NCBI RefSeq assembly: GCF_017303315.1
Contig: NZ_JAFKOI010000002.1
Coordinates: 279,396 to 343,395, forward strand
Direction: 5' to 3'
Length of the DNA: 64,000 bases
Source: Bacillus sp. NTK071
GTDB lineage: Bacteria; Bacillota; Bacilli; Bacillales; Guptibacillaceae
In this document: positions 44,648 to 53,742 of the stretch, piece by piece
Position numbering within the stretch: position 1 is the first letter of the stretch
Layout of the letters: every line of letters begins with the position of its first letter
Notes under the pieces: model-generated
The model's database searches: none
The model's input: only the letters and a program-made list of their open reading frames with translations
Told to the model about the DNA's origin: nothing
Position numbers and translations under genes: made by a program

Positions 44648-44941
44648 AAATGAGGCTGGGACAAAACTAAAATACATGAAGGAAATCGCGAATTTTGAAT
44701 GTTAAGAGTAAGACCTTAGCGTAGCCAACATACGTAGACTCCTACGGGAACAGCACGAGTCCGAAGACCCCGCAGGAAAGCGTTTTTTGCTTTCTGAGGA
44801 GACTGAGGCCGTGCCCGCGGAAAGCGAAGTATGTTGGCGAAGCGGTTGTTTCCTATCTGTAAATTACGAAAGACCCGATCTGATTCAAATGAATTGTTCG
44901 GGTCTTTCTCATGGTTATTTACTTATGTCCCAGCCTCATTT
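44648..44941. repeat. 294-bp intergenic element with 16-bp perfect terminal inverted repeats
   Basis: The ends are AAATGAGGCTGGGACA (44648-44663) and TGTCCCAGCCTCATTT (44926-44941). Inside is a GC-rich imperfect palindrome bounded by CCAACATACG and GTATGTTGG, and a terminator-like hairpin AAAGACCCGA / TCGGGTCTTT (about 44870-44908). It has no ORF. It ends exactly at the stop codon of the ThiF/MoeB gene. Similar GAGGCTGGGACA elements are common in Bacillaceae, from memory. Confidence 0.85.
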
Positions 44942-45961
44942 CTACATTCCTATATACCTTGCGTACAAGGCTTTTGCTCTTCCACTTTCCTCTGTCCCCT
45001 GAATGAGAACCCGACCATCCGGAAATAGCACAAGTCTCTCTCCTTCTTCTAACTCAGCCCTAAGGAGAAAAGGGGTTTTCTTAATAGTTGTTGTTTTCTC
45101 GAGCTTTGTAGCCCATTCCTGTAAATCAAACTGAGATTCAAGATGAATTTGGATCGTTTCTCTGCCACACAATGATGTTATTTCTTGTCTATTTCCCGTC
45201 TTTAATGCTGGGAATTCATGCTTTTGGCAGGTTGGGCAATCTTCTTTTGGAGTTGAGAACTTCATAGCATAACGATGATTATTCCAAATATCCATCGTTA
45301 GTAAGCTGCGATGAAGTTTATCATGAGCACCAGAAACATATTTCATCATTTCCGTTACCTGATAAGATGCAATAATATCAACAATAGGTGAAATTACACC
45401 AATCGTGTCACACGTTTCACCTGATGTCCCTTCTCCACTCTGTATAAAACAACGAAGACAAGGTGTTTCTTCAGGGACAAACAGCGCTGTCATACCCCTT
45501 GAACTTACAGCACCACCGTATACAAATGGGATTTTTTCCTTAAAACAAGCGTCATTTAGAAGAAAGCGGGTCGAGAAATTATCGGTCCCGTCCATAACAA
45601 AATCAATTCCATCGAGGAGTTCAATGATGTTGCTTGCGTTTACGTCTGCTGTTATCGCATCAATCGTAATGGATGAATTCATCTTTTCAAGCTTTTTCTT
45701 TGCTGCAACGGTTTTCGGTAACGAAGCTGCTACATCTTCTTCATCAAAGAGCATTTGCCTTTGCAAATTGCTTTGCTCAACGTAATCACGATCAACAATT
45801 CTGACAAAACCAAACCCTGCTCGGACAAGATGATTAGCAATTGCCGTTCCAAGTGCTCCCATCCCAACAATTAAAGCGCTTGATTGACTAAATTGGTACT
45901 GTCCTTCTTCTTCAATAGGTGAGAAAAGCATCTGGCGTGAGTATCGTTTAAAGTCTCCCAT
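44942..45961 (-). CDS. ThiF/MoeB/HesA-family adenylyltransferase
   Basis: A 339-residue E1-like enzyme that activates the C-terminal Gly-Gly of a sulfur carrier. ALIVGMGALGTAIANHLVRAG is the nucleotide site, DRDYVEQSNLQRQML contains the catalytic Arg region, MDGTDNFSTRFLLND follows, and the zinc site is CLRC plus CPTC. The C-terminal 80 residues form an extra domain that is not a rhodanese. It may serve MoaD, ThiS or both: it is paired with mobA here, while the thi operon in this window lacks thiF. The ATG follows AAGGAG and the mobA stop directly. Confidence 0.9.
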   Translation of the reverse strand: MGDFKRYSRQMLFSPIEEEGQYQFSQSSALIVGMGALGTAIANHLVRAGFGFVRIVDRDYVEQSNLQRQMLFDEEDVAASLPKTVAAKKKLEKMNSSITIDAITADVNASNIIELLDGIDFVMDGTDNFSTRFLLNDACFKEKIPFVYGGAVSSRGMTALFVPEETPCLRCFIQSGEGTSGETCDTIGVISPIVDIIASYQVTEMMKYVSGAHDKLHRSLLTMDIWNNHRYAMKFSTPKEDCPTCQKHEFPALKTGNRQEITSLCGRETIQIHLESQFDLQEWATKLEKTTTIKKTPFLLRAELEEGERLVLFPDGRVLIQGTEESGRAKALYARYIGM

Positions 45962-46561
45962 CTAGTCTATCTCCTTCTGGATCATTTCATATTCTTCAGA
46001 TGTATTCACATTCATAAAATGAGGTTGATTAAATGCACTAACAGGAACATAATGCACCTTAATTTCATTAAGCAAATCAATCATTCTCTTTTTTCCAGCT
46101 TGCAAATGATTTTTAATTACATTCTCACAAGAGGCATTGTAGATTGCGCAAAGTGGCTGAACTTTCCCATTCTCCACAGGAACAACAGCCATTGCATCCG
46201 GATGAAGTATCAGTTCATCAATTAGCATGGATAAAAGACGTTCTGTTAGAAATGGCATATCACATGCTACTGTGACATAATAATCGCCATCTGTTTTTTC
46301 CATAGCAGAATAAATGCCTGCTAGAGGACCCATACCTACAAATGAATCATTATCTGATAGTAAAGTCACACGGTCGTCCTCATCAATATTAAATCTATTA
46401 ATAAAATCTATCTTTGAAACGATAGCAGTTTCACTTACAATCGGAAGAAGTTTATTCAAAACAATACGATAAAAGGGTAACCCGTTAAGTGCTGCGAAAG
46501 CTTTAGGTGAACCAAATCTTCTCGATTCTCCACCAGCAAGCAATAGACCATTAATCTTCAT
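45962..46561 (-). CDS. mobA: Molybdenum cofactor guanylyltransferase
   Basis: A 199-residue nucleotidyltransferase that attaches GMP to molybdopterin. The N-terminal LLLAGGESRRFGSPKAFAAL is the GTP-binding signature, and GPLAGIYSAME, ACDMPFL and QPLCAIYN follow as in the family. Its ATG overlaps the DUF92 gene stop by four bases and its stop is adjacent to the ThiF/MoeB start, so the four genes yqgN-DUF92-mobA-moeB are translationally linked. It implies molybdoenzymes in this organism, although none is in the window. Confidence 0.93.
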   Translation of the reverse strand: MKINGLLLAGGESRRFGSPKAFAALNGLPFYRIVLNKLLPIVSETAIVSKIDFINRFNIDEDDRVTLLSDNDSFVGMGPLAGIYSAMEKTDGDYYVTVACDMPFLTERLLSMLIDELILHPDAMAVVPVENGKVQPLCAIYNASCENVIKNHLQAGKKRMIDLLNEIKVHYVPVSAFNQPHFMNVNTSEEYEMIQKEID

Positions 46562-47331
46562 AGAAACCAGACACCTCCCGAAAGTCCACCGATAATGGAT
46601 GAAATGAAATTAACAACATCGTTATTTAAACCTGAGAATCCTTTTATTCTGAGTGTAGCGGCTTGACAATGTTCATGACGTTCAGTCTTTATCCCGCATA
46701 TTTGGCAACGGAACTCTTCTTGTAACGACGCACCAATTAGCGTATCAAACAGACACCCAATGAACCCACCCAGAGTTACGCATAACAAAATTGCCAACGA
46801 AACATCAAACACTAGAGAACCTACACTACCAATCAACAGTGCTCCAAGAAAAGATGCGATTAAGCCAAACAAGCTAACTGCTCCAGATGTTCCAGGAGGC
46901 ACAAACTGTCTTTTCTTAATGTGAAATGGTGGTCGTTTAGAAAGAACGCCAAGCTCAGAAGCCCAAGTATCGGAATTAGAAGCTGCAAGGACCGATAGAA
47001 AAAAGACCAGCCACCAATTAGATGGAAAGAACGCCATCATAATACCCGCAAATGCGGCAGCACCCCCATTCGCTATCACCTGGTATTGATCTCTTGCAGA
47101 TCCTTTTTCTACAATATCTCCTATCGCTTCTTTCTTCCTGGCTTTGTATTTACTCCATATAGTCGAAGATAGAAAGAAAATTCCCAGAAGAAGAAGTCCT
47201 CTCCATTCAAAACCATAAGCGATCGCAGTCCCAACTATTGTAGCAGCGATCGCTCCACCTTTTGTAAGTGCAGTAACTTTAAATCCTATAAAACCTGTTA
47301 TCCCACTTAATAAGAAGTATAGGAGTATCAT
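46558..47331 (-). CDS. DUF92 family membrane protein
   Basis: A 257-residue integral membrane protein with about six segments. VTALTKGGAIAATIVG, AASNSDTWASELGVLSKRPP and GAVSLFG, GCLFDTLIGASLQ are DUF92 (TMEM19-like) signatures. Some plant and bacterial relatives were linked to phytyl-phosphate kinase activity; the role here is unknown. A CQICGIKTERHEHC motif with four Cys/His near residues 210-225 looks like a zinc site. It overlaps both neighbours by ATGA. Confidence 0.85.
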   Translation of the reverse strand: MILLYFLLSGITGFIGFKVTALTKGGAIAATIVGTAIAYGFEWRGLLLLGIFFLSSTIWSKYKARKKEAIGDIVEKGSARDQYQVIANGGAAAFAGIMMAFFPSNWWLVFFLSVLAASNSDTWASELGVLSKRPPFHIKKRQFVPPGTSGAVSLFGLIASFLGALLIGSVGSLVFDVSLAILLCVTLGGFIGCLFDTLIGASLQEEFRCQICGIKTERHEHCQAATLRIKGFSGLNNDVVNFISSIIGGLSGGVWFL

Positions 47332-47894
47332 TCGACGTCTAAAAGTTGTTCATTAGTAATAATAGATTGTACAGGTAAATCAAAAGATTCGACTGGAACC
47401 GAATCCACTAATTGAAATTCATAAGCAAGAGAGACTGTTTCGTTTGGATACTTCTGCAAGAATCGGTCATAAAACCCTCCGCCAAATCCAATTCTATATC
47501 CTTTATGATCAAAAATAAGGCCAGGGACAACTAGGAGATCTATCTCATGACTATGACAAATGACTGTCTCTTCAGGCTTAGGTTCCTTTAAGCCGAAATA
47601 TACCGTTTCAAGTTGATCCCAACCCGTTAAGTAATAAAACGTCATTTGCTTAGATTTCGGATTACACTTTGGTACAGCTACCTTCTTCCCATCAGCCCAA
47701 GCAGCTTCAATAATTTTCTTAGTATCGACTTCGCTCTTCATTGCAATTGTTAGTCCAATTGTCTCTGCCTTAAGGTAAGGTTCATATGTAAACAGTCGTT
47801 CCACTATTTCTTTATCTAGAGTTTCTTTATCATGCGCTGTGATTTCATTTAATCGCGCTTTCATATTCGTACGCCACTCATGTTTTGATTGCAC
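47328..47894 (-). CDS. yqgN: 5-formyltetrahydrofolate cyclo-ligase (YqgN)
   Basis: A 188-residue enzyme that converts 5-formyl-THF to 5,10-methenyl-THF with ATP. VVPGLIFDHKGYRIGFGGGFYDRFL is the diagnostic motif, and KKVAVPKCNPKSKQMTFY lies in the ATP region. The GTG at 47894 has GGAGG seven bases upstream; an ATG two codons earlier is only one base from it. It recycles the storage folate formed as a side product of glycine/serine metabolism, related to the gcv genes in the window. First gene of the four-gene overlapping train. Confidence 0.92.
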   Translation of the reverse strand: MQSKHEWRTNMKARLNEITAHDKETLDKEIVERLFTYEPYLKAETIGLTIAMKSEVDTKKIIEAAWADGKKVAVPKCNPKSKQMTFYYLTGWDQLETVYFGLKEPKPEETVICHSHEIDLLVVPGLIFDHKGYRIGFGGGFYDRFLQKYPNETVSLAYEFQLVDSVPVESFDLPVQSIITNEQLLDVE

Positions 47895-47946
47895 AATCAT
47901 TCCTCCTACTTATCTTTACTTCTAGTTTAAGGGATCTTGAGCAAAT

Positions 47947-47974
47947 AAAAAAGCAGTAGGATATCCTACTGCTT
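47947..47974 (-). terminator. Terminator of rpmGA
   Basis: Perfect minus-strand stem AAGCAGTAGGA / TCCTACTGCTT followed by TTTTTTATTTG; it reaches the rpmGA stop codon. Confidence 0.9.
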
Positions 47975-48122
47975 ACTTTGTTTCGCGGTGTAACGTATGC
48001 TTTTTAAGTCTTGGGCTGTATTTTTTAAGTTCAAGACGATCAGGGTTAGTACGTTTGTTCTTCGTCGTGATGTAGTTACGATCGCCTGTTTCAGTGCAAG
48101 CCAATGTAATTTGTACGCGCAT
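47973..48122 (-). CDS. rpmGA: 50S ribosomal protein L33
   Basis: A 49-residue ribosomal protein, [20 protein letters not shown] and on to [18 protein letters not shown]. It is the zinc-independent (C-minus) type: only Cys9 remains of the two CxxC pairs. In Bacillus such copies replace zinc-binding paralogues under zinc limitation or are the main form. GGAGGG precedes the ATG at 48122. Position next to yqgN matches B. subtilis rpmGA. Confidence 0.95.
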   Translation of the reverse strand: MRVQITLACTETGDRNYITTKNKRTNPDRLELKKYSPRLKKHTLHRETK

Positions 48123-48198
48123 GAATATCCCTCCAAATCCTATCAAACTGTTCATTTAACAACATACTTCATTATGATAACAAACAAATCTTATTCAA

Positions 48199-50178
48199 TC
48201 AAGTTGTTTTTGTTGATAACTCTTCATATTTCTCAAGATAATCCTTAACCACATCAACATAGGTTGCATGCGACCAGGTAAGTGGTGCTACAGAAAGCGG
48301 CTTACCTGTATATGGATGAACTTGCTCTGGTAGTATACCACTTGAGAGCGCCTGTTTAAATACCCAATTGATATGCGTTTTTGCTTCACACAACTGTTCA
48401 ATCGTTTGTGCCCGAGCAATTTTCCATTTAGCAATCCAGAGCGTGCAAATCACCCACGGATTCCCTGGAACTTCGTCAACATTTTGGGATTGCTGAAAAT
48501 AATAATCGCTTACATACCGAGCAACTCCCCCTATACTCGTTTTGACTGACAATCGCTTTTCAACCTCTTTCATTGTTCGAACAATTCGAGGATCATCAGC
48601 AGGGAGAACCCCAAAAGCAAACAGTCCAAAAACACTGCTCTCTATTGTATAATCCTTCGTAACTTCTCCTGTTTCGTTATTTGTATAAAGTCCTCTAATA
48701 AAGCAAGCACAATCACTATCGTAAAGATGCGTTTCAATCCCAGTCTTGATACGCTCCGCGCCCTCATAATAACTATCTGCTCGATCGTCTTCTCCAAACA
48801 GCCTGGCAAAAGAATGTGCTGCCATTAATCCACCATAACAAGCTGCAGACGTGAAACTAAAGATTCCAAAGCGTTCTTCCCAGAGATCATAGGAAGGTAG
48901 GGGTAAATTCAGATTCTCATCCATAAACTCAAGTAAAAACTTCGCTGCTGGTCTTACAAGAAATTTATATAGAGATTGGGCAAATTCGATATCCCCTGTA
49001 GATTTGTAATGCTCCCAGAATGCCCATAACACAAGACCTGTTTCATCTTCTTGGATGGGAAGCTGTGAATGTTGGGAACGATCAATATAAGGATGCCAAC
49101 TTGATCCTACAGATCCATCAGGATTGTATTTATGATGCAAATACCCCTCCTTCGAGAGAAGTTCTGCACAACAACGATAGAAATTGGAAACCATACCGTG
49201 GTAACCTGCCTTTGACATGGCTGAAGCAATTAGGGCGCCATCTCTTGGCCACATATAGCTATAATGATCCCGATTATAATGTAAGATATCTGAGTCATTG
49301 GCTGCTATAATTGTCCCGTTCTGATTCGTTTGTGTACGCACTATTAACAAACTGCGCTTATATAACGAAAGGAGCTCAGGTTCCAAATCTGAATCCGGTA
49401 GAACAGATTTGTTTACCCAACGATTCCAGTACATTCTGATCTTTTCAACAGTTAAAAGTGTTCCTATCTCACTTACGTATTCATGAATGTTGGTAACTTC
49501 CTCTTTTGTTCTCCCTACAGTCATCCAGTAATACGCTGTTTTCTTATTATTAGCTTCTAATTTTGTTTCAAGAGAAAATGTACTATCAACTGACCCCTGC
49601 GCAATTGGATTTACGTGTAAATGTCCATCCTCAGCATCACGCCATGTTCCTTCCGCTGCCTGAAATCGTTTCACACCAGTTGTATATTGCTTGATTCCCG
49701 TTCCGTCGAGTTCCCCATTAAATAGAAAATATCGATATCGCTTATAATGGATAACGGATTTCGTATCAGGACAGTAATACGCTGTATCTCCAACTTCAGT
49801 TTCATAGATATTCAAGTCCTGGTGGAAAAAAAGTCTTACGTCACGGCTCCGATCCTCCAAATTATGAATCGTTATTTTACGAATCATTAACATTTCTCTC
49901 TGGTGTACGCCCTCTTCAAAGACAAGTTTAATTCCAAGGTGAGGATGATAAGCCGTGCTAAACGTCACGAGCGTATCCTGATCATAGTCAGGATTAATTT
50001 CCCATTCAGATGAGTGAAGCCATGAGAATTTACCATCTACCCAAACGCCGATTCGGTTTGCGTGCCCCTGTACGTGATTCTGCTGTCCTACATATGGATA
50101 ATAAATATCACGAATTTGTAAAAACTGATCCATATTAATAAGCAGTTGACCGTTCCCTATTACTAAATGTCTTGGCAT
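48199..50178 (-). CDS. Glycoside hydrolase family 15 (glucoamylase/glucodextranase-like)
   Basis: A 659-residue enzyme with an N-terminal beta-sandwich (about 1-265) and a C-terminal (alpha/alpha)6 barrel. Barrel motifs are YMWPRDGALIASAM, PIQEDETGLVLWAFW, LPLPSYDLWEERFGI with the probable acid Glu, and SGILPEQVHPYTG with the probable base Glu. There is no signal peptide, so it acts in the cytoplasm, perhaps on glycogen-like or transported oligosaccharides. AAGGGGGCG precedes the ATG. It lies between rpmGA and phoU, where I recall no such gene in B. subtilis; no sugar transporter is adjacent. Confidence 0.9.
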   Translation of the reverse strand: MPRHLVIGNGQLLINMDQFLQIRDIYYPYVGQQNHVQGHANRIGVWVDGKFSWLHSSEWEINPDYDQDTLVTFSTAYHPHLGIKLVFEEGVHQREMLMIRKITIHNLEDRSRDVRLFFHQDLNIYETEVGDTAYYCPDTKSVIHYKRYRYFLFNGELDGTGIKQYTTGVKRFQAAEGTWRDAEDGHLHVNPIAQGSVDSTFSLETKLEANNKKTAYYWMTVGRTKEEVTNIHEYVSEIGTLLTVEKIRMYWNRWVNKSVLPDSDLEPELLSLYKRSLLIVRTQTNQNGTIIAANDSDILHYNRDHYSYMWPRDGALIASAMSKAGYHGMVSNFYRCCAELLSKEGYLHHKYNPDGSVGSSWHPYIDRSQHSQLPIQEDETGLVLWAFWEHYKSTGDIEFAQSLYKFLVRPAAKFLLEFMDENLNLPLPSYDLWEERFGIFSFTSAACYGGLMAAHSFARLFGEDDRADSYYEGAERIKTGIETHLYDSDCACFIRGLYTNNETGEVTKDYTIESSVFGLFAFGVLPADDPRIVRTMKEVEKRLSVKTSIGGVARYVSDYYFQQSQNVDEVPGNPWVICTLWIAKWKIARAQTIEQLCEAKTHINWVFKQALSSGILPEQVHPYTGKPLSVAPLTWSHATYVDVVKDYLEKYEELSTKTT

Positions 50179-50264
50179 CTAAACGCCCCCTTGTCCATCT
50201 CCTACATTAGTGTATTGCAGAAAAGGACAGGTCATTACTGTCGGTTTCAAATTAAGTTAACCAA

Positions 50265-50294
50265 TAGAAAACCACATCCCAGATGGAATGTGGC
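50265..50294 (-). terminator. Terminator of the pst-phoU operon
   Basis: Minus-strand stem AGCCACATTCC / GGGATGTGGTT, imperfect, followed by TTCTATTGG. Lies 12 bp after phoU. Confidence 0.75.
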
Positions 50295-50305
50295 TAACTT
50301 CTTTA

Positions 50306-50965
50306 TTAAGCATTAAGGTCATAACGTTTGCCCTTAACAACATAAATGACACTTTCTGAAATGTTCGTACAGTGATCCCCAATCCGCTCGATATAGCGAC
50401 AAATAAAGGAAAGCTGCTGAATTTGGCTAACACTTTCAGGATGCTTTGTCATCAGTTCAAGCAATTCTTTAACAAGGCGACCATACATGTTATCAATCTC
50501 ATCGTCTGCGTCTGCAACAGCCATCGCCTGGTTTACATCTTCATCGTAGAATGAAGCAAGTACTTCTCTAAGCATATTATTCGCTTTTTGAGCGAGGGCT
50601 GGAATTTCTTCAATTGGTTTAACAAAAGGTTTATCACCAATACGGATAATCGACTTCGCAATATTAACTGCAAGATCTCCAACGCGCTCGACATCAGTCG
50701 TAATTTTCAATGCTGAAATTAATCGTCTAAGGTCTGTGGCAAGAGGCTGCTCTTTAGCAATAAGCCAGATCGCTCTTTCGTTGATTTCTTCTTCAAGTCG
50801 ATTGATTTTGTAGTCGTTATCAATGATCTCTAGTGCCTTATCAACATTTTGATCTTTAAGTGCTGTAATTGCTTCATCAACAGCAATTTGCGCTAAAGAA
50901 CCTAGTTCTAGTAGCTGTGATTTAATTTCATCTAGTTGTTCCTGAAAATTCTCTCTAACTGCCAT
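50306..50965 (-). CDS. phoU: Phosphate uptake regulator PhoU
   Basis: A 219-residue all-helical protein made of two three-helix PhoU repeats; the E/DxxxD metal motifs appear as ERVGDLAVNIAKS and ERIGDHCTNISES. PhoU links PstSCAB to the PhoR-PhoP sensor pair and damps phosphate uptake. GGGGGTGAG precedes the ATG. It is the last gene of pstS-C-A-B-phoU. Another PhoU-like domain lies at the C-terminus of the Na/Pi transporter at 61471. Confidence 0.95.
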   Translation of the reverse strand: MAVRENFQEQLDEIKSQLLELGSLAQIAVDEAITALKDQNVDKALEIIDNDYKINRLEEEINERAIWLIAKEQPLATDLRRLISALKITTDVERVGDLAVNIAKSIIRIGDKPFVKPIEEIPALAQKANNMLREVLASFYDEDVNQAMAVADADDEIDNMYGRLVKELLELMTKHPESVSQIQQLSFICRYIERIGDHCTNISESVIYVVKGKRYDLNA

Positions 50966-50987
50966 GTATGCTCACCCCCGAGTAATA

Positions 50988-51809
50988 TTAACCGAAACGA
51001 CCTGTAATATAGTCTTCTGTACGCTTGTCAGTTGGGTTTGAGAACAACTGATTTGTGTCAGAGAACTCCACAACCTCTCCATTTAGGAAAAATGCAGTCT
51101 TATCAGAGATACGAGCAGCCTGCTGCATGTTGTGCGTCACAATGATAATACTAAATTCCTTTTTCAGTTCCTGTACAAGCTCTTCTACTTTTAGTGTTGA
51201 AATTGGGTCAAGCGCAGAAGTTGGTTCGTCCATAAGAATAACATCTGGTTCAATCGCAAGACAGCGTGCGATACATAGGCGTTGTTGTTGACCACCAGAA
51301 AGTCCATATGCATTCTCGTTTAAACGATCTTTAACTTCTTCCCAAAGTGCAGCACCTTTTAGGCTTTTCTCTACAATTTCATCAAGGACCTTCTTGTTTT
51401 TAATGCCATGAATCTTTGGACCGTAAACAACATTTTCGTAAATTGATTTCGGGAATGGGTTTGGTTTCTGGAAAACCATTCCAACCTTTGTACGAAGGTC
51501 TTCTACTTTGTACTTATTATCAAAAATGTTTTTCCCGCGATAGTTAATGTCACCAGACATTTTTACAATAGGCACCATTTCAACCATACGGTTAAGTGCT
51601 TTAATAAACGTAGACTTACCGCAACCTGAAGGACCGATGATCGCTGTAACTTGCTTCTCAGGAATGTTAAATTTAATATCCTTAAGCGCCTGATCCTTCC
51701 CGTACCACAGGTTAAAATTCTCGATACTATAGACTGTATTGCCTTCTTTTTTTGTTTCTTCCGGACGAGGAGCTTTTACAACCTTCTTTTCATCCATAAT
51801 TGTCTTCAT
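50988..51809 (-). CDS. pstB: Phosphate ABC transporter ATP-binding protein PstB
   Basis: A 273-residue ATPase. Walker [19 protein letters not shown], signature [16 protein letters not shown], and Walker [17 protein letters not shown] are all intact, and [12 protein letters not shown] is typical of PstB. About 25 extra polar residues precede the usual N-terminus. The start ATG at 51809 follows AAGGGG. B. subtilis has two tandem pstB genes at this place as I recall; only one is here. Confidence 0.96.
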   Translation of the reverse strand: MKTIMDEKKVVKAPRPEETKKEGNTVYSIENFNLWYGKDQALKDIKFNIPEKQVTAIIGPSGCGKSTFIKALNRMVEMVPIVKMSGDINYRGKNIFDNKYKVEDLRTKVGMVFQKPNPFPKSIYENVVYGPKIHGIKNKKVLDEIVEKSLKGAALWEEVKDRLNENAYGLSGGQQQRLCIARCLAIEPDVILMDEPTSALDPISTLKVEELVQELKKEFSIIIVTHNMQQAARISDKTAFFLNGEVVEFSDTNQLFSNPTDKRTEDYITGRFG

Positions 51810-51851
51810 GATCAAAATCCCCTTTACTTGATGATGAGAGCATCTATTCTC

Positions 51852-52730
51852 TTATAATCGTTTTGAAAATTTATTTCGAATTAGGACCGCAATTGAGTTC
51901 ATGATAAGAAGCATTGCTAATAAAACAATTATACCAGCTGCAGCAACATCATGGAATTCGGTTTGCGGACGACTTGTCCAGTTAAATATTTGAATTGGCA
52001 TAACCGTAAATCCAGATAATAAATTCTCTGGTAGATACGCAACAAACGTAAGTGCACCAATCATAAGAAGTGGAGCTGTTTCACCTATCGCTCTTGATAA
52101 TGCTAGGATTCCACCAGTCAAAATCCCTGGAATAGAAGCCGGCAAGACAACCCTTCTAATCGTTTGCCACTTTGTTGCACCCATTGCATAAGATGCTTCA
52201 CGTAATTCTTTCGGTACAGAGCGAACTGCTTCTTGAGCAGCTACTACAATGATTGGTAAGATTAGCAAACTCATCGTTAACCCACCTGCAAGAACACTTC
52301 TACCCATCTCAAGCATTCTTACAAATACAGTTAGTCCTAATAAACCAAATACAATAGATGGAACCCCTGCGAGGTTCGATATATTAATTTGAATAAATGT
52401 CGTAAATCGGTTCTTCTTTGCGTATTCCTCTAGGTAAATCGCTGTTCCTACCCCAAGTATCAATGACACTGGAGCAATTACGGCCATTAGCCATAAAGAT
52501 CCGAAAAAGGCTGCTTTAATCCCAGCTTTTTCTGGGAACCTGGAAGCGAAGTTTTGGAAGAACTGTAAGTCTAGATAACCAATTCCTTGAGTCAATATCC
52601 GATATAGCAATATAACAAGAACCACAAGTGCAAAAATAGTTGTTCCAAAGAAAATACCTTTAAGAACTTTATTTTGTTTGAGCCTAGTTTGCATTCTACT
52701 TTTAACTTTTGCCTGATCAACTAATTGCAT
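51852..52730 (-). CDS. pstA: Phosphate ABC transporter permease PstA
   Basis: A 292-residue permease with six membrane segments; the EAA loop is EASYAMGATKWQTIRRVVLPASIPGI. GIGTAIYLEEYAKKN is another PstA sign. It starts one base into the pstC stop, with GGAGG upstream, so the two permeases are translated together. It pairs with PstC to form the phosphate channel. Confidence 0.95.
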   Translation of the reverse strand: MQLVDQAKVKSRMQTRLKQNKVLKGIFFGTTIFALVVLVILLYRILTQGIGYLDLQFFQNFASRFPEKAGIKAAFFGSLWLMAVIAPVSLILGVGTAIYLEEYAKKNRFTTFIQINISNLAGVPSIVFGLLGLTVFVRMLEMGRSVLAGGLTMSLLILPIIVVAAQEAVRSVPKELREASYAMGATKWQTIRRVVLPASIPGILTGGILALSRAIGETAPLLMIGALTFVAYLPENLLSGFTVMPIQIFNWTSRPQTEFHDVAAAGIIVLLAMLLIMNSIAVLIRNKFSKRL

Positions 52731-53662
52731 TAGTATTCCTCCCTGAATCTACGAGAAATATATTGAGCAACAAGGTTCATGATGAGTGTGAATAAGAACA
52801 ATGTCATACCAACAGCGTAAATACTGTAGTAAATCGTTGTTCCAAACCCTGCATCCCCAAGACTTACTTGTACAATGTAAGAAGTCATTGTTTGGATAGA
52901 CTCTGTTACATCAAACGTAAGTTTCGGTGTTGCTCCACCTGCTACTGTTACAATCATCGTCTCACCAATTGCACGAGAAATGGCAAGTACAACTGAAGCG
53001 ATAATTCCTGATAGTGCTGCTGGAAGAACAACCTTAACAGCAACTTCAAAACGAGTAGCACCTAAACCAAGCGCTCCTTCACGAATCGCATTTGGTACTG
53101 AACTCATCGCATCCTCTGAAAGAGAAGCAATCATAGGGATGATCATGATACCAATTACGATACCTGGACTCAGTGCATTAAACACCGGAAGGCTTGGAAT
53201 AAAATTCTGCAAAACAGGAGTGACAAAGGTTAAAGCAAAGAAACCATACACAATTGTAGGAATACCCGCTAAAACTTCTAGAATCGGTTTAATGATTCGT
53301 CTTACTCTATCAGTTGCATACTCACTCAAATAAATGGCTGCTCCAAGTCCAAATGGAACTGCTACTAACATAGCGATACCTGTAATTAAAAGAGTTCCAG
53401 AAATCAATGGCCAAATTCCATAGTCCGGATCACTTTCAAAGAATGGATACCAGTCTTTACTTGTAAAGTATTCAATAACAGATACTTGGCTAAAGAACGT
53501 GATCGTTTCAACAATCAGTGTAAATACAATTCCAAGTGTCGTTAAAACAGAAATGATCGCACAAAGAAGTAAAAACCCTGGCACGAGTTTTTCTACGATT
53601 TTTGAACGAGACTGTTGTTTCTCTTTTTTATCTTTTATCATCTGACGTACTGACCCTTGCAT
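52730..53662 (-). CDS. pstC: Phosphate ABC transporter permease PstC
   Basis: A 310-residue permease with six membrane segments and a 25-residue basic, polar N-terminus. The EAA-like loop is EGALGLGATRFEVAVKVVLPAALSGI, and FGLGAAIYLSEYA and TSKDWYPFFESDPDYGIWPL match PstC. GGGGGAG precedes the ATG. It follows pstS and overlaps pstA by one base. Confidence 0.95.
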   Translation of the reverse strand: MQGSVRQMIKDKKEKQQSRSKIVEKLVPGFLLLCAIISVLTTLGIVFTLIVETITFFSQVSVIEYFTSKDWYPFFESDPDYGIWPLISGTLLITGIAMLVAVPFGLGAAIYLSEYATDRVRRIIKPILEVLAGIPTIVYGFFALTFVTPVLQNFIPSLPVFNALSPGIVIGIMIIPMIASLSEDAMSSVPNAIREGALGLGATRFEVAVKVVLPAALSGIIASVVLAISRAIGETMIVTVAGGATPKLTFDVTESIQTMTSYIVQVSLGDAGFGTTIYYSIYAVGMTLFLFTLIMNLVAQYISRRFREEY

Positions 53663-53742
53663 ATATTACTCCCCCTCACAAAAGAGCAAAACAGGATAAA
53701 GTGAGGAGATTTAACTCCTCACTAATCTGTTTCCGTTTAATA

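Noticed and set aside
44787-45028. Plus-strand open frames inside the 294-bp repeat
   Set aside because: They cross the inverted-repeat structure and the end of the ThiF/MoeB gene, and have no ribosome binding site or protein-like composition.
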